Assembly (NCBI GenBank): GCA_003454605.1
Contig: DMKD01000168.1
Location: 1 to 5,426, forward strand
Direction: 5' to 3'
DNA: 5,426 nucleotides
DNA from: Spirochaeta sp.
Lineage (GTDB): Bacteria; Spirochaetota; Spirochaetia; UBA9216
Under the pieces are notes generated by a model. It was given only the letters and a program-made list of their open reading frames with translations, had not been told where the DNA came from and made no database searches. Position numbers and translations under genes: made by a program. Positions 1 through 5,426 of the stretch are shown here, one piece after another. Each line of letters opens with the position of its first letter. Within the stretch, counting starts at the first letter, position 1.

Positions 1-1350
1 TGCCATAAAGATGTGTCCCGGTATTGTTATGAAGGCTGTTTCCATACCTACTGCTTCCATCAGGGCGCTGTATAGGATCGATAGATCATCACAGTCGCCG
101 GATGTGTAGGAGAGGGTTTGCCGCGGGAACTGCAGAAAGTCGACAGCAAGACTGTCGGCTGAGAACTCGGTAAAGGGGGTTTTGGGGTCTATCTGATAGT
201 TTACGCCCGCAGCATTGAGGCCGTTATGGATTCCCATTGCAATGCAGAGATTTTTGCTTATGGCCGCGGGGCTAATTTCTTTTACCCAGCCTGATATATT
301 TTTTGCGGTTTCCAGGATAGCCGGGTCTTTTGCTGTTACGAAGGCCGCGGCTTTTCGGTCGTCGTCCCAGGTGATTGCGTTTCTGTCATACATATCCATC
401 GAGACTGTATACTTACGTGATGTTTCTTTCTTTTTATACGTATACTTTAAGATGACATTGGCTGAGACCTTGGTGCCTTCGGTTATATCGAGAACGCTGT
501 CTGAAAACAGACCAAAGATATCGAAGTTTGCTGATTGCCCTGGTTCTATGGTTTTAATGACCGGGCTCTGTTTGGGGTTGTCCATATATCGGTCAACGTA
601 AAAGCTGAGGCTTACTTCAGTTATATCCTTATTCTCATTGTTAAATAATTCTACTGTACCTACAGGATTGTCGTCATAGTGTTTGAACAAAACAGGAAAG
701 ACCTGATTGAAGCTAACTTCACTTACATCGAGTCCTGCACCCGATATTCCCGGTGTTAATGATTCAAGTAAATCGATGGAATTGCCCATTACAGGTTGAG
801 TTGATGTAAAACCTTCAGGGTGAATTACAGTACCGAGGGTGATTCCGATTCCGTTAAACAGATGAAGTTTGCTGGTGTAGTCCCCGCTCAGGGCGATGCT
901 GACAGCCGGGGTGATGCCGTAGCTGATTGCTGCCCCGGCTGATAGTGAAAGGTTTCCTCCCGGGGTCCCGCTACCGTCTGTAATTGAACCGAAGAAATAG
1001 CCGGCTGTTCCCCAAGCCGCAAGATTCAGATTTTCTATCGGGCTGTATTGAACCCCGGGCCCTGCTGTTATGCTGATTATCGACAAGCCGTCGGTTGTTA
1101 CAATAGGCATGAACTCATAATCAAATTCCAGTCTCGCGAAAAGCAGTGGAAGGACGGCTGGGCTGAAGTCTGCAGAGACCGAGCCTCCGTATCCGAATTC
1201 AAAATAATCTGCCCCTTCACCAAGCGGAACTATACCCCTGGGGGCGGCGTTGATAGAAAAGTCGCCAATATCAGCAGCACAAATTGAGAAGGTTATTGTT
1301 AAGATTAAAACTGAAATGACAAATAAATGTTTCACAGCAAAGCCCCCCAT
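1..1350 (-). CDS. Exported beta-barrel-like protein with Ig-like and transglutaminase-like domains (3' end cut off by window)
   Basis: The frame is open from an ATG at 1350 to the window edge, giving 450 residues without a stop; the C-terminus lies outside. Residues 1-25 form a signal peptide: a short basic N-region, a hydrophobic core (LFVISVLILTI), and cleavage near ICA/AD. Residues ~27-200 are rich in Gly, aromatics and alternating polar/hydrophobic strands (FEFGYGGSVSADF, AWGTAGYFFGSI, LSAGAAISYGI), as in a small outer-membrane barrel. Residues ~228-330 (VGTVELFNNENKDITEVSL onward) look like an Ig-like/CARDB-type beta domain. From ~342 (DPAILE) a helical lead-in runs to a transglutaminase-like core, with GDCDDLS (Cys420) and PGH (His446); the expected Asp would be beyond the edge. 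The start is chosen for its Shine-Dalgarno AAGGA (1356-1360) five bases upstream; an in-frame GTG at 1335 would give a tidier signal peptide (MKHLFVIS). It is divergent from a sigma-54 activator and has its own sigma-54 promoter. Protease, crosslinker or inactive binding domain are all possible. The reading frame and secretion are solid, the Tgase-like fold likely, and the barrel assignment moderate. Confidence 0.85.
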   Translation of the reverse strand, partial: MGGFAVKHLFVISVLILTITFSICAADIGDFSINAAPRGIVPLGEGADYFEFGYGGSVSADFSPAVLPLLFARLEFDYEFMPIVTTDGLSIISITAGPGVQYSPIENLNLAAWGTAGYFFGSITDGSGTPGGNLSLSAGAAISYGITPAVSIALSGDYTSKLHLFNGIGITLGTVIHPEGFTSTQPVMGNSIDLLESLTPGISGAGLDVSEVSFNQVFPVLFKHYDDNPVGTVELFNNENKDITEVSLSFYVDRYMDNPKQSPVIKTIEPGQSANFDIFGLFSDSVLDITEGTKVSANVILKYTYKKKETSRKYTVSMDMYDRNAITWDDDRKAAAFVTAKDPAILETAKNISGWVKEISPAAISKNLCIAMGIHNGLNAAGVNYQIDPKTPFTEFSADSLAVDFLQFPRQTLSYTSGDCDDLSILYSALMEAVGMETAFITIPGHIFMA

Positions 1351-1355
1351 TAATT

Positions 1356-1360
1356 TCCTT
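1356..1360 (-). promoter_or_regulatory. Ribosome binding site deciding the ATG start of the minus-strand gene
   Basis: On the minus strand AAGGA lies five bases before the ATG at 1350. The alternative in-frame GTG at 1335 has only a run of six G (1343-1348) at a suitable distance. That run could pair weakly with the anti-Shine-Dalgarno, so the choice is favoured rather than certain. Confidence 0.5.
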
Positions 1361-1378
1361 TTAAATAAAGCACATATG

Positions 1379-1399
1379 CGTTACAAAAATCGTTACAAA
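1379..1399 (-). repeat. Two direct copies of a 9-bp repeat across the predicted transcription start
   Basis: CGTTACAAA occurs on the plus strand at 1379-1387 and again at 1391-1399, a period of 12 bp. On the minus strand, which is the transcribed direction here, the copies read TTTGTAACG. They cover about -5 to +4 and +8 to +16 relative to the sigma-54 start predicted near 1394. The repeat is exact. A role as operator or initial-transcript element is speculation. Confidence 0.5.
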
Positions 1400-1404
1400 T
1401 TATA

Positions 1405-1420
1405 TGCAATCTTCATGCCA
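1405..1420 (-). promoter_or_regulatory. Sigma-54 (-24/-12) promoter for the exported transglutaminase-like gene
   Basis: Read on the minus strand, the site is TGGCATGAAGATTGCA. The established sigma-54 consensus is TGGCACG-N4-TTGCW, so only one conserved position differs (C to T after TGGCA). The invariant GG (1419-1418) and GC (1407-1406) are exactly ten bases apart. This predicts transcription starting near 1394 and a leader of about 44 bases before the ATG at 1350. The gene directly upstream, in the opposite orientation, encodes a sigma-54-dependent activator, which independently supports the call. Confidence 0.82.
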
Positions 1421-1482
1421 GGATGAGTTTGCAGGGCGGATTTGATAACTTCTTGTATATTATGAGTTTAGGAGAAAGCAAG

Positions 1483-1557
1483 TTGATGCTGTATTCAATT
1501 GTGGAAAATTATCTTCGCAAAACACGAAAAGTATTCGCAAAATGCGAAGGGCTGTGA
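1483..1557 (+). CDS. Possible leader peptide (24-25 codons) upstream of the response regulator
   Basis: A short ORF starts at TTG 1483 or the adjacent ATG 1486 and ends with TGA at 1555-1557. A strong Shine-Dalgarno, AGGAGA (1470-1475), precedes it by 7 bases (TTG) or 10 bases (ATG). The peptide begins MLYSIVENYLRK and is basic; I recognise no family. Its stop overlaps an in-frame GTG of the regulator (GTGA at 1554-1557) and lies 14 bases before the preferred regulator ATG at 1572, which has no clear Shine-Dalgarno of its own. Translational coupling from this leader into the regulator is therefore possible. The region also contains both palindromes, so the ORF could be chance. It also needs a promoter upstream of 1470, which is not clearly visible. 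Confidence 0.3.
   Translation: MMLYSIVENYLRKTRKVFAKCEGL
1514..1548. promoter_or_regulatory. Tandem palindromes, likely activator binding sites (UAS)
   Basis: Two 15-bp elements start 20 bp apart. The second, 1534-1548, is a perfect dyad: TTCGCA, AAA, TGCGAA. The first, 1514-1528, is TTCGCAAAACACGAA, with the same left arm and four of six matching bases in the right arm. Spacing of about two helical turns puts them on the same DNA face. They lie about 95-145 bp upstream of the sigma-54 -24 element at 1420, typical for an enhancer bound by an NtrC-type activator with a Fis-type HTH. They also sit just before the activator's own coding region, so autoregulation is plausible. The repeats are directly visible; binding by the neighbouring regulator is inferred. 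Confidence 0.6.
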
Positions 1558-1571
1558 TATATTTAGATATC

Positions 1572-2969
1572 ATGAAAAAAATTAAAATTATATGTGTAGA
1601 TGATGAAGCCTATATCGTTGAGAGTATCAAGGATTTTTTTGACTCAAGATTTGATTGTCGCGTATTTTCATCCCCTGTTGAAGCATTGAATCATCTTGTT
1701 GCAGATCGAACCGATATCCTGATCCTGGATTATCGAATGCCTGATTTAACCGGTCTCAACTTTTTGATAAAGGCTCATGCGGCTGGGGCATACTCAAAGG
1801 CTGTTCTTCTTACTGCCTATGCCGACAAGGAACTGTTGAAAGATGTTCTGAACATGAACCTTGTTGATACAGTTATTGAAAAACCTCTGAACCTGCCCGA
1901 GCTATCTGATTTACTGGATGAGCTGAGCGAAAAGATTTACCTTGAACGAGCTCAGGATGAAGAGCAGGATAAACTGAAAGAAGTTTATAAGCTATTGTCG
2001 GAAGATGATTTTGATTTTGATTTCATCGGTAAAAACGGCGATTTGAAAAAAATATGGGAAAAGACAGTAAGTATAGCATCTACTGATGAGAATGTACTGA
2101 TTACCGGTGATACCGGAACCGGAAAGGATGTTCTTGCAAATCAGATTCATCTGCAAAGTCCAAGGGCTGAAGCGCCGTTTATAAAAATAAACTGCGGAGC
2201 AATTCCTGCGACCCTTATTGAGACCGAGCTCTTCGGTCATGAAAGAGGTGCTTTTTCAGGAGCCGGGAAATTAAAACACGGGAAAATTGAACTGGCAGAC
2301 AGGGGGACACTATTTCTTGATGAGATAGGAGAACTGCCGTCTGAGCTTCAGACCCGTTTACTTCATGTAGTTGAAGATAAAGCTATTGAAAGGGTAGGCG
2401 GAACAGAGAAAATTGCCGTTGATTTCAGGTTAATCTCAGCAACCAATAAAAATCTCGATAATACAAAGGAATCCGGATTCAGAAGTGATTTATATTATCG
2501 GCTATCAACTGTTCATCTCAGTCTTCCCCCTTTGTCTGAGCGTCATCAGGATCTTCCTATTCTGATTTTGTCTCTGGTGAAAAAGAATATAAGGCATTTT
2601 AAGAAACCGGAGTTCACGGTCAGTCTTGATGCAATGCTTGCCATGCGTAAATACAGTTGGCCGGGTAATATTCGTGAGCTTGAAAATGTAATCAAGCAGA
2701 TGATTATTATGAGATCGGAAGATGATCTGATTATTTCAGAAACTGATTTCAGCAGCTATTCTCTGGGGTGCTATGCGGAACCTGGTTTTGAAGAGTTAAT
2801 TGATGCGGGAGCAGCAGGAATCCTTGATAAAAAAATAAAACTGATTGAGATTGAGCATGCTGTCCTTGAAGCTGTTCTGAAAAAATGCGGAGGGAGGGTG
2901 ATGAAGGCCTCAAGGCGTTCAGGCATTCCGAAGGACAGGTTCTATCGCATGCAGGAGAAGAACCGGTGA
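1572..2969 (+). CDS. NtrC-family sigma-54-dependent response regulator
   Basis: This is a cytoplasmic transcription activator of 465 residues with the full receiver, AAA+ and Fis-HTH layout of the NtrC family. The receiver (~1-120) has the acidic pair D10/D11, phospho-acceptor D53 in LILDYRMP, T81 and K104. The sigma-54 interaction/ATPase domain (~155-385) has Walker A GDTGTGKD (179-186), the sigma-54-contact loop GAFSGA (226-231, where most relatives have GAFTGA), Walker B LFLDE (D250, E251) and the arginine-finger segment FRSDLYYRL. The C-terminal Fis-type HTH is at 422-465 (GGRVMKASRRSGIP). The ATG at 1572 is chosen because receivers normally begin a few residues before the first beta strand (KIKIICVDDE). 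ATG 1542 and GTG 1554 are in-frame alternatives, and none has a clear Shine-Dalgarno. The gene is co-transcribed with the kinase that follows (4-bp overlap). Its likely target is the divergent sigma-54 promoter at 1405-1420. The family call is very secure; the target is inferred. Confidence 0.96.
   Translation: MKKIKIICVDDEAYIVESIKDFFDSRFDCRVFSSPVEALNHLVADRTDILILDYRMPDLTGLNFLIKAHAAGAYSKAVLLTAYADKELLKDVLNMNLVDTVIEKPLNLPELSDLLDELSEKIYLERAQDEEQDKLKEVYKLLSEDDFDFDFIGKNGDLKKIWEKTVSIASTDENVLITGDTGTGKDVLANQIHLQSPRAEAPFIKINCGAIPATLIETELFGHERGAFSGAGKLKHGKIELADRGTLFLDEIGELPSELQTRLLHVVEDKAIERVGGTEKIAVDFRLISATNKNLDNTKESGFRSDLYYRLSTVHLSLPPLSERHQDLPILILSLVKKNIRHFKKPEFTVSLDAMLAMRKYSWPGNIRELENVIKQMIIMRSEDDLIISETDFSSYSLGCYAEPGFEELIDAGAAGILDKKIKLIEIEHAVLEAVLKKCGGRVMKASRRSGIPKDRFYRMQEKNR
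2953..2957 (+). promoter_or_regulatory. Ribosome binding site deciding the GTG start of the kinase
   Basis: AGGAG inside the last codons of the regulator gene lies eight bases before GTG 2966. That GTG overlaps the regulator's TGA as GTGA. The longer open frame starting at 2885 would put 27 polar residues in front of the signal peptide and would overlap the regulator by 85 bases, so the GTG is preferred. Confidence 0.75.
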
Positions 2970-5017
2970 TACGGGGGAATGGAGCTGCTCGCTCAGTTAT
3001 TTTAGCCGGTATATTATTTCTATCAGTTTTAATTACTCTTGGATCCTGCTCAGAAGATACAATTTTTCATATAATAGAAGAAGATTCATCAGAGCCTGTT
3101 ATCGATCTATCTCAATGGTCTTTTACCGATGACGGACCTGTTCGGTTATTCGGAAATACATGGGAATTCTACTGGAGCAGGCTATATACCCCGGAAGCAT
3201 TTAAAGGCGGGGTCTACAATCCTTCAACAACTTCCCTGATTGAGCCCATATTTATTGCAGGCGGAGAGGCTTGGAACGGGCTTGAAGTCGACGGTTGTAA
3301 ACTTCCTGCTGACGGTTACGCTACATACCGCACCATCGTCAAACTTCCTGAAGCCGGATTAGTATACAGTTTTTATATGACCAACCAGGATTCTGCATAC
3401 AGGTTATGGTTGGACGGTGAGCTTGCAGCCTCGAACGGTATTGTAGCAGCCCGAGCGGAAGACTATAAGCCGCAGAGACTGCCGAAACTCTTTCATTTTC
3501 AGGTTCAGGAGACCGAGCTTGAAATTGTGATGCAGATTGCAAACTATACCCATAAGTGGGGAGGGCTTACAAATAATATTTTTATCGGACTGCCTGAGCA
3601 ACTGCAGTCCTATCTCGTAAGGCAGTATTTAACTGCAATCTTTATCAGCGGCGCTATTTTGATAATGGTCTTTTATCATCTATTTCTGTTTATAAACCGC
3701 AGAAAGAATGTTTCATCGCTTTTATTTTCCATATTCTGTTTTTCGATACTTATCTGGGATCTATTTTCACAGGACTACCTCTTTTTTCAAGTCTTTCCGG
3801 GATTTCCGCTTGTACCAGGTTTGAGACTGCATTTATTCATGCTTTTTTTGGCATCTCCAAGCTTCGTACTGTTTATAAATTCTGTTTTTCCAGGGCAGCT
3901 GAAGAGGTTTACGATTTGGTCTGTTCTTATTGCTGGAAGCCTTATATGTTTAACAGCAGTGCTTACTCCTGTAAGTTTTTTTACGAACATAATGTTGAAA
4001 GCTTTTTATGTTACAGTAATGTTTCATTGTGTATTGATAATGTTTGTTTTAATCAGATCTATTTTAAGGAAATCTGTCGGTGCTGGTTTTTCGACATTGG
4101 GATTCCTGATATTTTTTGCAACAGCTATATATGATATTTTAGCAAATCTCAAATTTATAGTAGGAAGTCCGTTTGGACCCTTTATGCCATTCAGTCTGTT
4201 CATCTTTATTCTGATTCAGTCGTTTCTGCTTGCTATGAAATTCTCGGGTGCTTTCAAAGATCTTGATTTGATGACCCGGAGTCTTGATCTAAAGGTCAGA
4301 GAGCGCAGCATGCAGCTAGCAGAAGTACAGAGAGATATGAGTGAGCATGAAAAGCTTGCTGCAATCGGAACGATGGTAGGAGGAATCAGCCATGAAATCA
4401 TGAATCCCCTAAGCGGTATAACCGGACCGTTGAGTGTCTTGAGACAGGAAATTGAAAACAGTTCTTTAGAGAACAAGGAGTTGTTGAGAAAACATCTTGA
4501 TTACATTGAATTGAACTCTGATGATATCTACCGGGCAGTGAAAAACCTGAATGCTTTAATTAAAGAGCAGAATATTATCAAGCATCCTGTCAAATTGCGG
4601 GAGATTGCTGAAAAGGTAATCAGTCAATATCAAAACTCTGATGCCGAGATCATTTTTGAATCCTTAACAAACAAGAATGATATAATCTCGACTGATGAAG
4701 GTATTTTGTTTCAGATTTTGAATAATCTTGTTTCCAATGCTGCAGCCGCAACAGATGCTTCCGGCAAAATCCAAATAATCTACTCAATTTCTGAAACCGA
4801 CGCGGCAGTTCTAAGTGTTTCTGATAACGGATGCGGGATGGAAGATAAGGTGAAGTCAAAGGCCTTCGATGCTTTTTTTACTACCTGTGAAACTAAAGGC
4901 GGAAATGGACTAGGCCTTTATCTCGTAAAACGTCTGACTGAAAGCCTCGGATGGGGTGTTGATATTGAATCAGAAGTTGGCAGGGGTACCAGGGTGAAAC
5001 TAAATATCAACGATTAA
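2966..5017 (+). CDS. Sensor histidine kinase with DISM-type jelly-roll sensor and 7TM receptor module
   Basis: The 683-residue protein is an inner-membrane sensor kinase. Residues 1-28 are a signal segment ending in LGSC, a plausible lipobox with Cys28, so the N-terminus may be lipidated. Residues ~38-212 form a periplasmic jelly-roll, galactose-binding-like domain (DLSQWSFTDDGPVRL, GNTWEFYW, GYATYRTIVKLP, YRLWLDGELAASNG). This is the style that precedes 7TMR-DISM membrane modules. Residues ~218-424 carry about seven hydrophobic helices (first YLTAIFISGAILIM, last FSLFIFILIQSFLLAM). A charged coiled coil (~428-468) leads to the HisKA helix GISHEIMNP with phospho-acceptor H476. The HATPase domain has the N-box NNLVSNAAAA (N591), G1 DNGCGM (620-625), F-box FFTT and G2 GGNGLGL (645-651). 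All catalytic motifs are present, so it should be active. It overlaps the regulator gene by 4 bp and is almost surely its partner. Known DISM sensors are thought to bind carbohydrates or other small molecules; the ligand here is unknown. Confidence 0.95.
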   Translation: MIRGNGAARSVILAGILFLSVLITLGSCSEDTIFHIIEEDSSEPVIDLSQWSFTDDGPVRLFGNTWEFYWSRLYTPEAFKGGVYNPSTTSLIEPIFIAGGEAWNGLEVDGCKLPADGYATYRTIVKLPEAGLVYSFYMTNQDSAYRLWLDGELAASNGIVAARAEDYKPQRLPKLFHFQVQETELEIVMQIANYTHKWGGLTNNIFIGLPEQLQSYLVRQYLTAIFISGAILIMVFYHLFLFINRRKNVSSLLFSIFCFSILIWDLFSQDYLFFQVFPGFPLVPGLRLHLFMLFLASPSFVLFINSVFPGQLKRFTIWSVLIAGSLICLTAVLTPVSFFTNIMLKAFYVTVMFHCVLIMFVLIRSILRKSVGAGFSTLGFLIFFATAIYDILANLKFIVGSPFGPFMPFSLFIFILIQSFLLAMKFSGAFKDLDLMTRSLDLKVRERSMQLAEVQRDMSEHEKLAAIGTMVGGISHEIMNPLSGITGPLSVLRQEIENSSLENKELLRKHLDYIELNSDDIYRAVKNLNALIKEQNIIKHPVKLREIAEKVISQYQNSDAEIIFESLTNKNDIISTDEGILFQILNNLVSNAAAATDASGKIQIIYSISETDAAVLSVSDNGCGMEDKVKSKAFDAFFTTCETKGGNGLGLYLVKRLTESLGWGVDIESEVGRGTRVKLNIND

Positions 5018-5425
5018 GGATGCCGAGTAAATAGAGGCAAACTCACTACCGTCGGCAGATTCGCGGTCGTATCCTGTATAGACTTTAATTTCTCCAAAAC
5101 CAGTTTCTGTAAGCAGATCGTGTAAATCTGCCCTCGTTAGGGGTAGCAGCGGTGTGCTGTCTGATTGAATTTCTCCGTTTGTGAGACTGGTCAGGCTAAT
5201 ATGAAAATCGAGTCTCCCATCGGATCTTCTGGCATAACTCCGTTTAAAAAGTGTATTTTCGGTTTTAATATCCGGAAAATCGAAACTGTCCCTGGCCTTA
5301 AGCCTGCTGAAGTTGATGAGCTGAAAAATAAGTCTTCCGCCCGGTGCCAATACAATTGCAGCCTGGGTGAAAAACTCTTTTACCAGTTCATTGCCTGGAA
5401 GATGGGGCAGGGTGTTGCCGAAACA
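5000..5425 (-). CDS. SAM-dependent methyltransferase, C-terminal part (5' end outside window)
   Basis: The frame is open from the window edge to TAG at 5000-5002, giving 141 residues; the N-terminus with the glycine-rich SAM-binding motif I lies beyond 5426. The visible part begins CFGNTLPHL, the strand-4 motif of class I methyltransferases. It continues with an amphipathic helix and LAPGGRLIFQLINF, the LxPGG turn and strand 5. A beta-rich segment (GRLDFHISLTSL) follows, then the helix LTRADLHDLLTETGFGEIKVY and a last strand (FASIYSASLIV). This order matches the C-terminal half of class I small-molecule methyltransferases. The substrate cannot be told. The gene converges on the kinase gene and their ends overlap by 18 bp (5000-5017). 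Nothing ties it to the signalling genes, so it probably belongs to a separate transcription unit. Confidence 0.88.
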   Translation of the reverse strand, partial: CFGNTLPHLPGNELVKEFFTQAAIVLAPGGRLIFQLINFSRLKARDSFDFPDIKTENTLFKRSYARRSDGRLDFHISLTSLTNGEIQSDSTPLLPLTRADLHDLLTETGFGEIKVYTGYDRESADGSEFASIYSASLIVDI

Positions 5426-5426
5426 G

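Larger units (their letters stand above)
1351..1571. other. Divergent intergenic control region
   Basis: This AT-rich stretch separates the minus-strand exported protein gene from the plus-strand regulator gene. It holds the sigma-54 promoter, the direct repeat, the two tandem palindromes and the possible leader ORF listed separately. No convincing sigma-70 promoter for the regulator was found. There is a -10-like stretch TATATTAT (1456-1463) without a proper -35 box. A weak pair, TTGATG (1483-1488) and AATTAT (1507-1512) with an 18-bp spacer, matches only four of six bases in each box. No tRNA, terminator hairpin or mobile-element end is apparent. Confidence 0.7.

Noticed and set aside
141..157. 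Hairpin CGACAG-N5-CTGTCG
   Set aside because: It sits inside the transglutaminase-like coding region with no U-run after it, so it is not a credible terminator and is easily explained by codon content.
215..601. Plus-strand open frame of 128 codons
   Set aside because: It lies antisense inside the well-supported exported protein gene. It has no ribosome site and no recognisable domain, so it is a shadow frame.
1048..1287. Plus-strand open frame of 79 codons
   Set aside because: It is antisense to the signal-peptide end of the exported protein gene, with no domain or ribosome site.
1442..1463. Sigma-70 promoter from TTGATA (1442-1447) and TATTAT (1458-1463)
   Set aside because: The spacer is only 10 bp, far from the usual 16-18.
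1421..1513. IHF-like bend site between the palindromes and the sigma-54 promoter
   Set aside because: The best stretch on the minus strand (ATCAACTTGCTT) has the wrong spacing for the IHF consensus, so it is not supported.
2885..2965. Upstream extension of the kinase frame to ATG 2885
   Set aside because: It would place 27 polar residues before the signal peptide and overlap the regulator by 85 bp. GTG 2966 has a good Shine-Dalgarno and a typical GTGA overlap.
4216..4476. Minus-strand open frame of 86 codons inside the kinase
   Set aside because: It is antisense to the HisKA region, which is strongly conserved in the other frame. There is no independent coding signal.

Overview
The window looks like chromosomal DNA of a diderm (outer-membrane-bearing), moderately AT-rich bacterium. 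A spirochaete is the best guess. The reasons are a sensor kinase with a DISM-type seven-helix receptor module, a relaxed lipobox, and an exported barrel-like protein joined to a transglutaminase-like domain. This is inference from gene style; no rRNA or other phylogenetic marker is present.

Layout: (1) Positions 1-1350, minus strand: a 3'-truncated gene for an exported protein with a signal peptide, a Gly/aromatic-rich beta-barrel-like region, an Ig-like beta domain and a transglutaminase/cysteine-protease-like domain whose Cys and His are visible at the window edge. (2) Positions 1351-1571: a divergent control region. It holds a near-consensus sigma-54 promoter pointing at gene 1, a 12-bp-period direct repeat over the predicted start of transcription, two tandem 15-bp palindromes, and a possible 24-25 codon leader ORF with a good Shine-Dalgarno. 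(3) Positions 1572-2969, plus strand: an NtrC-family sigma-54-activating response regulator. (4) Positions 2966-5017, plus strand: its partner sensor histidine kinase, with a GTGA start/stop overlap. (5) Positions 5000-5425, minus strand: the C-terminal part of a SAM-dependent methyltransferase, convergent with the kinase and overlapping it by 18 bp.

How the parts fit together: the kinase would sense a periplasmic ligand or envelope state through its jelly-roll and 7TM module and phosphorylate the regulator. The regulator would bind the tandem palindromes about 120-150 bp upstream of the predicted start and drive sigma-54 transcription of the divergent exported transglutaminase-like protein. 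The same palindromes lie just in front of, or inside the leader of, the regulator gene, so autoregulation is plausible. Every component is visible in the sequence, but the wiring is inferred. The ligand and the substrate of the transglutaminase-like domain cannot be read from the sequence.
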